Below are positions 1-7,979 of a stretch of 9,317 nucleotides of DNA, in pieces (position 1 is the first letter of the stretch; every line of letters starts with the position of its first letter). The DNA is taken from NCBI GenBank assembly GCA_003482405.1, contig DMZB01000029.1, forward strand, positions 1 through 9,317, written 5' to 3'. The position numbers and the translations under genes were made by a program. Origin of the DNA: Lactobacillus sp. (lineage in GTDB: Bacteria; Bacillota; Bacilli; Lactobacillales; Lactobacillaceae). The notes beneath the pieces were generated by a model that was not told the origin of the DNA, made no database searches, and was given only the letters and a program-made list of their open reading frames with translations.

Positions 1-22
1 CACATTTTATTACCTTAAATAC

Positions 23-67
23 AAAACTTCCGCCACAAATGCACAGTGCACCCGCAGCGGAAGTTTT
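23..67 (-). terminator. Intrinsic terminator of ptsHI
   Basis: A perfect 11-bp dyad (23-33 with 57-67; arm AAAACTTCCGC and its complement) lies about 45 bases past the ptsI stop. The 23-base loop contains a second perfect hairpin, TGCAC-A-GTGCA (40-50). Read on the minus strand the outer stem ends in GTTTT followed by GTATTT, a broken U tract. Its A-rich opposite side means it could also work on the plus strand, so it may be bidirectional and serve a convergent gene beyond position 1. Confidence 0.75.
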
Positions 68-112
68 ATGTGACAGCTTTGAAATAACCCTTGGTGCATT
101 CACACCGACTAG

Positions 113-1843
113 TTATTTATCCAAGCCGTTCATGTATTCTTTAACCATGTCCGCAACATCTTCGTTAGTTTCAGCATCTAATGCCTTATCAACGAGACTT
201 GCTGTGGTTTTAGTGTCTAATTTCTTCATTAACGAGCGGGTCTGTAACATTGACGTTGCACTCATTGAGTACTCATCCAAGCCCATTCCCATTAATAAAG
301 GCACAGCAACTTGATCTCCGGCCATTTCACCACACATACCGGCCCATTTGCCTTCTGCATGTGCAGCATCAATAACTTGCTTGATCAACCGTAGCAAAGA
401 CGGGTTGTAGGGTTGATACAGGTATGAAACATGTTCATTACCACGGTCAGCCGCAAACGTATATTGAATCAAGTCGTTTGTTCCGATGCTGAAGAAGTCC
501 GCATACTTAGCCAATTTATCAGCAATTAAGACAGCTGCAGGTACTTCCATCATCATACCGACATCAATGTGATCAGCCACTTTGACACCGTCTTTGATGA
601 GTTTTTGTCGTTCTTCATCATAAATGGCACGTGCACGTTTGAATTCGTCCACTGTCCCAATCATTGGGAACATGATGGCAATGTTACCGAATGCAGAAGC
701 GCGTAACAACGCACGCAACTGTGGCCGGAACAAGTCAGGTTGATGCAAACTGATTCGGATGGCACGGTAACCCAAGAATGGGTTCATTTCCTCTGGTAAT
801 GGCAAGTAGTCAAGGTGCTTGTCACCACCAATGTCCATTGTCCGCACAACAACCTGTTTGCCATGCATGTCTTCAGCAGCCTTCTTGTAGGCTTGGAATT
901 GTTTTTCCTCGTCTGGCAATTCAGCGCTGTCCATGTACAAGAATTCAGACCGGAACAAACCAACTGCTTCGCCACCGTTGTCATTGACAGCAGTAACGTC
1001 ATCAGGTGTCCCAATATTTGCGGCGATCGTGAAGTTTTTACCATCCTTTGAGACGGAAGCTTCATCCTTCAGTTTGTCCCATTCTGCCTTTTGCTTGGCA
1101 AAATCTTCGCCCTTTTTAGTGTACGTGGTCACATCTTCATCAGATGGATCAACGATGCCAACACCATCTAGACCGTCAACGATGACCTTGTCACCTTGCT
1201 TAATGGTACTGGTGGCATTTTCTGTACCGACAACCGCTGGAATTTCCAACGTCCGACTCATGATGGCCGAATGTGAAGTCCGTCCACCTAAGTCAGTAAT
1301 GAAGCCCTTGACATACTGACGGTTTAACTGCGCCGTGTCACTAGGCGTTAAATCATGCGCCACAATCACAACTTCAGAATCAATCAAAGCTGGATTAGGT
1401 AAATTCTTACCCAGTAGGTGGCTCATAACCCGCTTGGTTACATCACGCACATCAGCTGCCCGTTCTTGCATGTACGCATTGTCAGTCATACCTTCAAAAA
1501 TCGCAATAAAGTTATCGGTAATTTCTTTCAATGCTTCTTCTGCGTTAACTTTGTCAGAGTCGATCTTGCCTTCCATTTGGCCGATCATTTCTGGATCTTG
1601 CAAAATGGTAATATGTGCTTCGAAAACTTCGGCTTCTTCAGCGCCCAAGCTCTTTTCCGCAACGGCTTTGATCTGTTGTAATTCCTTAATTGAAGCATCA
1701 AGAGCACTATGTAAGCGCGCCTTTTCTGCATCAGTATCAGAAATTGTCTTCTTATCAAACGTTAAATCCGGATCAACTAACATATAGGCCGGAGCAACGG
1801 CAACACCGTTACTGGCCGCAATCCCACTGAGTTTCTGAGTCAT
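113..1843 (-). CDS. ptsI: PTS enzyme I (phosphoenolpyruvate-protein phosphotransferase)
   Basis: This cytosolic enzyme starts the phosphotransferase system: it takes phosphate from phosphoenolpyruvate and passes it to HPr. The 576-residue length is normal. The phosphorylated histidine is H191 in GGRTSHSAI. The C-terminal PEP-binding barrel keeps R298, R334, E433, N456-D457 (SIGTNDL), R467 and C504 (GMCGEMAGD), all at a constant +2 offset from the E. coli residues. The N-terminal part (about 1-145) is the HPr-binding helical region. The ATG shares one base with the ptsH stop (TAATG), with AAGAAGG about 12 bases upstream inside ptsH, so the two genes are translationally coupled. A dyad terminator follows. 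I see no defects. The identification is as certain as sequence alone allows. Confidence 0.98.
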   Translation of the reverse strand: MTQKLSGIAASNGVAVAPAYMLVDPDLTFDKKTISDTDAEKARLHSALDASIKELQQIKAVAEKSLGAEEAEVFEAHITILQDPEMIGQMEGKIDSDKVNAEEALKEITDNFIAIFEGMTDNAYMQERAADVRDVTKRVMSHLLGKNLPNPALIDSEVVIVAHDLTPSDTAQLNRQYVKGFITDLGGRTSHSAIMSRTLEIPAVVGTENATSTIKQGDKVIVDGLDGVGIVDPSDEDVTTYTKKGEDFAKQKAEWDKLKDEASVSKDGKNFTIAANIGTPDDVTAVNDNGGEAVGLFRSEFLYMDSAELPDEEKQFQAYKKAAEDMHGKQVVVRTMDIGGDKHLDYLPLPEEMNPFLGYRAIRISLHQPDLFRPQLRALLRASAFGNIAIMFPMIGTVDEFKRARAIYDEERQKLIKDGVKVADHIDVGMMMEVPAAVLIADKLAKYADFFSIGTNDLIQYTFAADRGNEHVSYLYQPYNPSLLRLIKQVIDAAHAEGKWAGMCGEMAGDQVAVPLLMGMGLDEYSMSATSMLQTRSLMKKLDTKTTASLVDKALDAETNEDVADMVKEYMNGLDK

Positions 1844-2109
1844 TAGTCAGACAAACCTTCTTTAGTCATGGTATCCGTAATTGCACTGATAGCGTCTTTT
1901 TCGTCTGCGCCATCGGCTGAAATCGTAACATCGGCATCTTTACCAACACCTAATGACATAACACCCATGATGGACTTCAAGTTAACGGATTTGCCATCGT
2001 AAGCCAAGTTGATTTCTGATGAAAACTTGGAAGCAGTTTGTACTAATAGAGTTGCTGGACGTGCATGTAAACCTGTGTCTGCGATAATGTGAAAGTCTTT
2101 AGATTCCAT
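1843..2109 (-). CDS. ptsH: Phosphocarrier protein HPr
   Basis: HPr is the small cytosolic carrier that receives phosphate from enzyme I and gives it to the sugar-specific EIIA proteins. The 88-residue length is standard. The catalytic histidine is H15 in GLHARPAT. The Gram-positive regulatory serine is S46 in [11 protein letters not shown]. In Firmicutes, HprK/P phosphorylates this serine and HPr(Ser-P) acts as the CcpA co-regulator, so both the transport and catabolite-repression functions look intact. The start is set by CTCCTT on the plus strand (2120-2125, AAGGAG on the coding strand), 10 bases before the ATG. It is the first gene of the ptsHI operon and overlaps ptsI by one base. Its own promoter lies about 85 bases upstream. 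Confidence 0.98.
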   Translation of the reverse strand: MESKDFHIIADTGLHARPATLLVQTASKFSSEINLAYDGKSVNLKSIMGVMSLGVGKDADVTISADGADEKDAISAITDTMTKEGLSD

Positions 2110-2155
2110 AATAATTAATCTCCTTAATGCTCTTAGATTTGTAAGGGATTACTTT

Positions 2156-2169
2156 GCCGTAAAAACGGC
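2156..2169 (-). other. Small hairpin in the ptsH 5' leader
   Basis: GCCGT (2156-2160) and ACGGC (2165-2169) form a perfect 5-bp stem with a 4-base loop in the predicted untranslated leader of ptsH, about 47 bases before the start codon. It is too short for a riboswitch and lies away from the ribosome site. It might protect the transcript's 5' end, but that is a guess. Confidence 0.3.
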
Positions 2170-2193
2170 GATTCATCAATCACCTTCTGTATC

Positions 2194-2223
2194 ATAGTAG
2201 CATATGTTTTTTACAAAATACAA
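2194..2223 (-). promoter_or_regulatory. ptsHI promoter (extended -10)
   Basis: On the minus strand, TTGTAT (2218-2223) and TACTAT (2194-2199) are separated by 18 bases. TGC directly precedes the -10 hexamer, giving the TGn extended -10 element. Transcription should start near 2187, leaving a leader of about 78 bases. It is the best sigma-A-like match in the gap upstream of ptsH. Confidence 0.6.
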
Positions 2224-2251
2224 CCATTCGCAAAGGAAAATTACACGTTTT

Positions 2252-2265
2252 CGTAAGCGGTACCA
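2252..2265 (+). promoter_or_regulatory. cre-like CcpA site upstream of ptsH
   Basis: CGTAAGCGGTACCA matches the catabolite-responsive element consensus TGWAARCGYTWNCA at 12 of 14 positions, including the central CG. It lies about 30 bases upstream of the -35 hexamer, centred near -71 from the predicted start, where CcpA sites usually activate. Control of ptsHI by CcpA is plausible in lactic acid bacteria. The degenerate motif makes a chance match possible. Confidence 0.35.
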
Positions 2266-2286
2266 TTGCTAATCCTACACAGATAG

Positions 2287-2298
2287 CGGTCTAGACCA
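2287..2298. promoter_or_regulatory. NagR/DasR-type operator candidate (GGTCTAGACC)
   Basis: The perfect 10-bp palindrome GGTCTAGACC (2288-2297), flanked by a T on the minus strand, matches 11 of 12 positions of TGGTCTAGACCA, the core recognised by GntR/HutC-family amino-sugar regulators (Streptomyces DasR, Bacillus NagR/YvoA). It is centred near -105 from the predicted ptsH start. No regulator gene is in the window, so its use here is inference. Confidence 0.4.
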
Positions 2299-2331
2299 TA
2301 CTTTGCAAATGCTGAAAGAACGGCATTTATT

Positions 2332-2350
2332 TTTGGAATCGTTTTCCAAA
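2332..2350. other. Inverted repeat upstream of ptsH
   Basis: TTTGGAA (2332-2338) and TTCCAAA (2344-2350) form a perfect 7-bp dyad with a 5-base spacer. A nearby AAATGC/GCATTT pair (2307-2329) forms a second, weaker one. Neither is followed by a T run in a direction that would end a gene. They lie in the gap between the terminator at 2432 and the ptsH promoter, which otherwise holds no gene I can support. Confidence 0.3.
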
Positions 2351-2431
2351 CGTAGATCACAAAATAAAACTGGTCTCGAAATCAACTTGAAAATATTGCT
2401 CGCTTACAGAATCAATTACTATTGGCTAATT

Positions 2432-2476
2432 GAAAAATCGCCACTGTATGGCAAAAGATGCCTAAACAGTGACGAT
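2432..2476 (-). terminator. Intrinsic terminator after the yfhO operon
   Basis: On the minus strand, an 11-bp stem (2466-2476 with 2437-2447, one G-U pair) is extended inside the loop by a GGCA/TGCC stem, and is followed at once by a run of T (2433-2437 as A on the plus strand). This is a strong rho-independent terminator about 37 bases after the stop of the 60-residue gene. It separates the yfhO operon from ptsHI. Confidence 0.85.
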
Positions 2477-2512
2477 ATGTGTTTCTCCGAAAAACATCAA
2501 AAAGATTCTGCT

Positions 2513-2695
2513 TTAATCCTTCTGATAATGATAGGTGACCTCGCCACCCCGATCGGCTTCACCCACAACACGTTGACGGAAGGTGACCTTCATCAAGGCA
2601 CTTTGAAAATCCATAAAATCCTTAGGCGTTACCTTTAATTCCTCGATTTCGCCATTCTTTAATTGTTCTAGCTTTGCTGCATATGAGTCGCTCAT
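2513..2695 (-). CDS. Small protein of unknown function, coupled to yfhO
   Basis: This is a 60-residue protein beginning MSDSYAAKLEQLKNGEIEEL. I do not recognise the family. The frame stays open 14 codons further upstream (to 2737), but I chose the ATG at 2693-2695 because AAAGGA lies 9 bases before it and its ATGA overlaps the yfhO stop, a classic translational coupling. There is no signal peptide or membrane segment. The first half is charged and probably helical. The C-terminal part (FRQRVVGEADRGGEVTYHY) looks like a beta hairpin. It is therefore probably cytosolic. The ATGA link, the good ribosome site and the following terminator all argue that it is expressed. It may be a partner or regulator of the YfhO-type protein, but this is inferred from position only. 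Confidence 0.8.
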   Translation of the reverse strand: MSDSYAAKLEQLKNGEIEELKVTPKDFMDFQSALMKVTFRQRVVGEADRGGEVTYHYQKD

Positions 2696-5598
2696 TTGTG
2701 TTGATCCTTTCTTCGCTTTAGTAGCCACCAGCCGCACTGCACGAGACCCAAAGCAATCGTCATCCCCAGCACAACGATTGACAGATGAATGCCCTTTTTT
2801 AATCCTGGCGTGTGATAGACCAGTTTAACCTGCTGCTTACCAGAGTGCGTTAATTTGATGCCAACAAACGCCCGATCAGTCTTGATTACTTTGACCCGCC
2901 GACCATTAACGGTTGCCTGCCATCCCTGGCTATATGGAATGGAAGAAGCTAACACGCCAGTTTGGTGTGTCGTCACCTGCCCAGTCACCTGATTATGTCC
3001 GAGTTGTAATTTCTGTAATCCGTTTTTTTGCAATTTACGAACTTGCTTATCATAACTGGTCGTCATCGGAATTCCAACCAACTGTAAATCAAATGAGTAA
3101 CGCCCCACCTGGCCAAGTTGCAGTGTCATGCCATTTGGAACCTGATCCACCCAGCCTAAATTCAGCACTCCGGCGCTGGTCTTTTCGTATTCGCTAAGAT
3201 TCGTTTCAGCAATCTGACTCAGTGAGTTACTGATTGAGCCGTTGGTCAGGCTAATTCGCCAAGCCTGACTAGGCGATCCATTCGCAACATTACGTTTGAA
3301 CGCATCCCAGGCGCCGTGGGCACTTGTTTGGTTACTGCCTGATGATAGATGCCCGTTGATGCCAGGTGAATTAAGCTTATCAATACTGATCCGATCAGCC
3401 AATGTTGGTTCTGTATAGTGCACGTTTGTGGTTAACGCGCGCAGTTCCATCCCCTGATACTGTGCTGCATTAGGAATGTACAACGTGTAAGTGTCCGACT
3501 TATTCGTATCGGCGAGATTACTGGTGCTGACAATGTTTTGATTTTCATCATACAGTTTATACGGAATAGAAATACTTTGCGGTTGTAACTTAACAGTTTT
3601 GAGTCCCTTAGTGTCACGAATCGCCGTCACACTAGCTAAATTAGCTTCCTTCTCGTTAGCATCTAATTGACGATACGTTGCGTTACTGATGACATTGGGT
3701 TGAAAGTACATTAACGGAAAATTATCGGTTGTTTGATAAGCCTGAACATTGCCATTAGTTCCGTAGAATGACTGATTCAAATCAGGTGTTTCACCAAACG
3801 TTGGCAAATAATTATGTGGCAAGTTTGTGCTGGCAGGTAATGGCGAGTTTGCATATAAATCGCGAACCCCCAAAAAGTTCAGCACCCGGCAACGGTCATC
3901 AAACTGCTGAATTGGTAAATTTAACTGTCGCTGATTATTTAACAGATCCCGACTAAACTGAATTGTGGCACCATTTTGAATGGAATAAAACGAACTGATA
4001 TTAGCGTTATTGAGTAAAAAATTGTTCGGCGTAATCCCGGCAGAAGCTGTCACATAGTTGCTTACATTACTAGTCCGAGCAAAATTTGGTGCATATGGGT
4101 TAGCCTTAACGCCATTTTGCTGTGCCCACGTCGGATTCTTTGCCACCGCTGTTGGTGCCATGCCATAGGGTTGTGAAATCAGCGCTTTAGCAGCCCCGTT
4201 TGGTAAGAACTGATGAATATCGTAAGCCGCATTTTCAAAATTAAACGCTACAAAGATGTTTACCATAATTAAGGCACTCAGCACCTGCGGCTTTAATAAG
4301 ACCGGCCGAACAGTGCCGATAACAAAGACACCGCCATAGAGCATTAAAAAGAAGAGCTGTGGCAACACCGTGTTTGTAGAATCCGCGATGATCAACGTGC
4401 TTATAAGAATAAGTGCCAGAATAATACCAGCCCATTTAAAAATTGGCACCCAGTCCGACAATGTCATGGTCCCTAGCTGTTGTAAAAACACACCAGTCAT
4501 TAAGGCCAATGGCAGGCTCATCAAAAATAGCCAGCGGTTCGATGGCGACGTGAATCCATTCAGACTGGCGGCAAACATCGGCAACAGACTGAGCACAGTC
4601 GTTAATAGCATCAGCCTCGTAACTAATCGATACTGCCGATGGTGCATAAAAACCCAAACGATAACTAGCAGCAACACGTTAACTGACAACGTATTTAGCC
4701 AAAACGGGTCAACATTGACATTTCCTAACAGTGCGTTTGGCAAACTAAGATAGTACTGCAACGAGTACACACGCAGTCCACTGGCAAACGGCACATCAAA
4801 GCGTGGTGAGCTCTGCAGTGCCTTGATCTCTGGTAAGGTCAACCACAATGTTGCCAGAAGCCCCATCACACCACTCAGTATCATTCGGCCAAAGTTGAGC
4901 CATCGTTTAACTGCAAATGGATTGGGTAATTCAATCCACCGCAATATCAAATAAACAATGCCACCGATAGCTAACATAAATGCTAGATAAAAATTGACCA
5001 CAACGCTAAAGTAAACAACCAGGCCAAACCCCCACGCCGAATGACCCTGTAACACTGCTTCAATTGCTGTTATCAGTAATGGCAATAAAATCAACGCATT
5101 GACGAAGAAAGGTTGAAACAAGCTGGCATAAATGGCAAAGCCACTACTAAAATACACCATTGTGCTGAGCCAAACGGCCCACCGTTTGAGCGAAAAGTGA
5201 CTGGCAAAATAGGTAAAACTGAGACCGGCAAAGAACATTCGTGTTATGCCGATCAGTTGAAAGCCAAGCAATAAATGTGCTTTGTTAAACAGCAAAATCA
5301 GATAAGCAAACGGATCTCCAATAACATAGTAAGAAAATGTTTGAAACGCATCTGCGCCTAAACCAATGTGCCACGACCACTGCAGCGGTCCCTGGCTTAA
5401 GTGATGCAACCAGCTCAGCAGGAGACGGCGATACTCAATCATGATCGGCACATGTTGGTGTAACACATCATGCGTTGAAATGAGTGAATAGCCAAACAGC
5501 CAGTACACCCCATACGTGAGCAAACAAAAGAGTACAAAAAAGAGCACGTACCCACCATAGAGTTTTCCTCGCTTTTGTTTTGCAAATGAAAACTTCAT
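2692..5598 (-). CDS. yfhO: YfhO-family membrane glycosyltransferase (GT-C-like)
   Basis: This is a 968-residue multi-pass membrane protein. About a dozen hydrophobic segments span residues 15-455. A large extracytoplasmic domain follows (about 470-935), then a last membrane helix (about 938-960) and a basic tail (KRRKDQHK). The first outer loop carries an acidic residue (D44, in HDVLHQHVPI) where GT-C enzymes place theirs. The end of the outer domain has the YfhO-typical pattern PYSQGW...NG (888-899) and YHTPG near 928. B. subtilis YfhO and Listeria GtlB are required for lipoteichoic acid glycosylation, using undecaprenyl-phosphate-linked sugar outside the membrane. The ATG has AAAGGAG 11 bases upstream (5610-5616). 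No CsbB/GtlA-type lipid-sugar synthase or GtcA-type flippase lies in this window. The family call is firm; the exact sugar and acceptor are unknown. Confidence 0.9.
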   Translation of the reverse strand: MKFSFAKQKRGKLYGGYVLFFVLFCLLTYGVYWLFGYSLISTHDVLHQHVPIMIEYRRLLLSWLHHLSQGPLQWSWHIGLGADAFQTFSYYVIGDPFAYLILLFNKAHLLLGFQLIGITRMFFAGLSFTYFASHFSLKRWAVWLSTMVYFSSGFAIYASLFQPFFVNALILLPLLITAIEAVLQGHSAWGFGLVVYFSVVVNFYLAFMLAIGGIVYLILRWIELPNPFAVKRWLNFGRMILSGVMGLLATLWLTLPEIKALQSSPRFDVPFASGLRVYSLQYYLSLPNALLGNVNVDPFWLNTLSVNVLLLVIVWVFMHHRQYRLVTRLMLLTTVLSLLPMFAASLNGFTSPSNRWLFLMSLPLALMTGVFLQQLGTMTLSDWVPIFKWAGIILALILISTLIIADSTNTVLPQLFFLMLYGGVFVIGTVRPVLLKPQVLSALIMVNIFVAFNFENAAYDIHQFLPNGAAKALISQPYGMAPTAVAKNPTWAQQNGVKANPYAPNFARTSNVSNYVTASAGITPNNFLLNNANISSFYSIQNGATIQFSRDLLNNQRQLNLPIQQFDDRCRVLNFLGVRDLYANSPLPASTNLPHNYLPTFGETPDLNQSFYGTNGNVQAYQTTDNFPLMYFQPNVISNATYRQLDANEKEANLASVTAIRDTKGLKTVKLQPQSISIPYKLYDENQNIVSTSNLADTNKSDTYTLYIPNAAQYQGMELRALTTNVHYTEPTLADRISIDKLNSPGINGHLSSGSNQTSAHGAWDAFKRNVANGSPSQAWRISLTNGSISNSLSQIAETNLSEYEKTSAGVLNLGWVDQVPNGMTLQLGQVGRYSFDLQLVGIPMTTSYDKQVRKLQKNGLQKLQLGHNQVTGQVTTHQTGVLASSIPYSQGWQATVNGRRVKVIKTDRAFVGIKLTHSGKQQVKLVYHTPGLKKGIHLSIVVLGMTIALGLVQCGWWLLKRRKDQHK

Positions 5599-5627
5599 GG
5601 TTGATCGTGCTCCTTTAGTCGTTAGGT

Positions 5628-5651
5628 TTACATGTAAGCTGATTCTTACAT
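5628..5651. promoter_or_regulatory. Clustered TTACAT dyads in the yfhO leader
   Basis: A perfect palindrome TTACATGTAA (5628-5637) overlaps a perfect 7-bp inverted repeat, ATGTAAG (5632-5638) with CTTACAT (5645-5651). This gives three TTACAT half-sites in 24 bases. The repeat touches the -10 hexamer and extends over the expected transcription start, a position typical of a repressor operator. I cannot name a regulator. Confidence 0.4.
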
Positions 5652-5678
5652 TATGAACAAAACGACCGAGCGTCGCAA
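5650..5678 (-). promoter_or_regulatory. yfhO promoter
   Basis: On the minus strand, TTGCGA (5673-5678) and CATAAT (5650-5655) have the ideal 17-base spacing, about 50 bases before the yfhO start. The 149-base gap after the phosphoglycerol transferase stop is long enough for separate transcription, but I found no convincing terminator between the two genes, so read-through is also possible. Confidence 0.55.
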
Positions 5679-5747
5679 ATAATTATTTTCTGTTGGTTGG
5701 ATAATGAAAACAAATGAGGATCAACAAGTACAAAATCTACGTGACAA

Positions 5748-7979
5748 TCACTTCATAAATTTCATTTTTAGACTATATTGTTTTCCAGCAACAATATCGT
5801 ATTGAATCAATCGATAATCCCGCAACAGTTGTCGCTGCTTTGCAGACAGATCAGACTGTGCAACAACTTGGCCCTTATTATTAACTAATTCAGTACCACC
5901 ATTTTGCGTATTAGTCGTGTCAGCAGACGTATTCATAGTCAGTGCTGGTACCTTTTCATGCACCCTTGTTAATAACGCATAGTATGGGGAAACCTTTGCA
6001 TTAGCCTGCGTCATTGCCATAGCCGGGAAATCACTTGGACTTACGTAATTACTCTTACTCTGTTTGTAGCCGTGAGTGCGAGCATACTTATTAGCGTAGA
6101 TAAAGTAATCGGTTTCGTGAAGCTGGAGTCCATATTTAGACATGGCATCGCCATTGTAGATACCAGCTAAATGGTCCCCGTACCAAACCCAAATAATTGG
6201 TTTATGAATCGTATCCAGTTTTTCTCTAAACGACTTAACAGCCTGATCCGTATAGTTCAACCCTTGCGAATACGTTTCAATAGATTGTTTAGCATTGTTT
6301 CCAGAAAATGCCGAGCCACTGGCCGTGTAATCATGCCGAGAATAGTAATTAGCGTTAAATGGATAGTGGTTTTGCATTGTAATTACATTGATAAATTGGC
6401 CACCCTTGCGAGCGTTAATTTGATCCATAGCATTGGAATAGGCAGTTTGATCTGACATGTATGGACTGTTACCAATCTTCTTTTGATACTTAATCGGGTA
6501 CTTACTACCTAAGTACGAAAAGCGATTAAAGCCAAACTTCTTATAAACAGCAATCCGGTTATAGTAAACGCCGTAATATGGATGAATGGCAGACGAGTAG
6601 TTGAACTGGTCCGGCAACGCTGGAGCCTGCTTTAAGTTCGTAACCAACTGCGTATATGGCGTTGGCAAAGTCGGTGAAAAGTTACTAATGGCTAATCCTG
6701 TGAGCGCTTGGTACTCCATGTTTGCAGTACCACCGCCATAACCGGAGCTCATCATAATTCCCGAAGTTGTTTCTTTTTTAAGTTGTGTGATGTATGGCAG
6801 TGGATTAGGCGTAACTTTCAAGTTTGGCACCCTATTAGGATCCGAAAAACTCTCACTCAAGTTCATAATGACTGTCATATTTTTTAGAGATGTATGCCGA
6901 GTTCGATTAATCGCTTTGGCTTCACGTTGATATCTTTTAACGACTGTTTCAACTTCGGCTTTAGAGTAATGTTTGGGCTTTGACATCACCGTAACATCTA
7001 CATTGTTAAGGAACTGAACAAGCGGACCATTAGTTTGAGCACCCTGTTCCTGATTGTAAAACATTCGCGCATCATCTGTTAACGTTGCAATACCTTTGAA
7101 AATCGTGTGATCTTGATTCCAGAAAAACGTTGATCCAAATGTGAACAAGGCGCTGACAACGATAATCACTTGACTAATTGGCTTAATTCTGAGGGGATGA
7201 GGAAATTTACGTTCTAGTATGACTATTGCTAGAATAATAACAACTAAGGCAACTATCACACTCACAGTTAATGAAGTCCCCACCATTTTTAGAAGGCTAC
7301 CAAGAGCAGTCACTTCTGCCAAATCTGCTGGCAAAATCGGCTCACTACGAGTACCCATTTTGATGATGTTGGCAACAATAATAATTCCAAAAATAGTTGT
7401 AGTGGTTCCTAATGCAACCCAATAACGACGTGTGACAATCAATAAAAGCCCAAAAAACAAGCCAACAAATAGGAGGTTAAACAGAATTACTGGTTCCCTA
7501 AACAACAGTACATAGGTTGGTACATTTAATTTTGACTGCTCACTTAATGCAAAAATCCACGTTGAATGCATCAACATCATTGATGCAACACACATAATGT
7601 ATAACCACAGTATGGCCAACAGCATCGCTCTGTGCTTTTTAAGCCACTGTTTAAACCTCGAAAACGGCGTTGCAAAATCACCAACGGACAGCCAGGACAA
7701 TACTGTGGCAACACCATTGATAAAGTGACGACACACTGGTGTCGCCACTAAAAGCTTAATCAAAATATCGAGAACATAAGTAATGACCAAGAAAAGAACT
7801 GTAAATTTACAAAACGCACCCCAGTGTGCCCGCCCCAAATCTGGCACAGTTGATGCCATTTCTTGGCGAATAAACCCAGTTAAATTTGTCATTTGTTGTG
7901 AAGACCGTTGAAACGAGTACCAGTGAAAGACTAGGATAAAGTTTTTTCGCAATGGCTCCCAAAGATTGATTTGAACCAT
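5748..7979 (-). CDS. LtaS/GacH-type phosphoglycerol transferase (alkaline phosphatase superfamily)
   Basis: This 743-codon frame encodes a polytopic membrane enzyme with an extracytoplasmic sulfatase-fold domain. Residues 55-78 form one helix, and about 118-290 form the usual five-helix anchor, with RSEPILPADL at 211-220. The catalytic domain (about 366-680) keeps metal and substrate residues: E376 in NLSES, nucleophile T418 in GGGTANMEY, R475, H538 in QNHYPF, and D602-H603 in YGDH. Such enzymes move glycerol phosphate from phosphatidylglycerol to a wall polymer: LtaS builds lipoteichoic acid, and GacH decorates a polysaccharide. I cannot tell which applies. The start is doubtful. ATGs at 7979, 7892 and 7859 all lack a ribosome site, and a TAA directly precedes 7979. 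The first ~95 residues resemble an acyltransferase-3 C-terminus, so this is probably the 3' part of one gene with the preceding frame. Confidence 0.85.
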   Translation of the reverse strand: MVQINLWEPLRKNFILVFHWYSFQRSSQQMTNLTGFIRQEMASTVPDLGRAHWGAFCKFTVLFLVITYVLDILIKLLVATPVCRHFINGVATVLSWLSVGDFATPFSRFKQWLKKHRAMLLAILWLYIMCVASMMLMHSTWIFALSEQSKLNVPTYVLLFREPVILFNLLFVGLFFGLLLIVTRRYWVALGTTTTIFGIIIVANIIKMGTRSEPILPADLAEVTALGSLLKMVGTSLTVSVIVALVVIILAIVILERKFPHPLRIKPISQVIIVVSALFTFGSTFFWNQDHTIFKGIATLTDDARMFYNQEQGAQTNGPLVQFLNNVDVTVMSKPKHYSKAEVETVVKRYQREAKAINRTRHTSLKNMTVIMNLSESFSDPNRVPNLKVTPNPLPYITQLKKETTSGIMMSSGYGGGTANMEYQALTGLAISNFSPTLPTPYTQLVTNLKQAPALPDQFNYSSAIHPYYGVYYNRIAVYKKFGFNRFSYLGSKYPIKYQKKIGNSPYMSDQTAYSNAMDQINARKGGQFINVITMQNHYPFNANYYSRHDYTASGSAFSGNNAKQSIETYSQGLNYTDQAVKSFREKLDTIHKPIIWVWYGDHLAGIYNGDAMSKYGLQLHETDYFIYANKYARTHGYKQSKSNYVSPSDFPAMAMTQANAKVSPYYALLTRVHEKVPALTMNTSADTTNTQNGGTELVNNKGQVVAQSDLSAKQRQLLRDYRLIQYDIVAGKQYSLKMKFMK

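Noticed and set aside
113..1843. Several plus-strand frames of 60-150 codons antisense to ptsI
   Set aside because: They are mirror frames of a fully conserved gene and resemble no protein.
2303..2638. 111-codon plus-strand frame beginning in the ptsH upstream gap
   Set aside because: It runs over the operon terminator and antisense to the coupled 60-residue gene, has no ribosome site, and its composition does not look like a protein.
5741..5751. GTGA-CAA-TCAC hairpin at the stop of the phosphoglycerol transferase as its terminator
   Set aside because: The stem is only 4 bp with no adjacent T run on the minus strand.
7941..7947. A-AAA-AAC slippery heptamer suggesting programmed -1 frameshifting between the two membrane-protein frames
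   Set aside because: The heptamer is present but in the wrong phase (the upstream frame reads GCG AAA AAA CTT), and joining the frames needs +1 (or -2), not -1. An indel in the A run explains it more simply.
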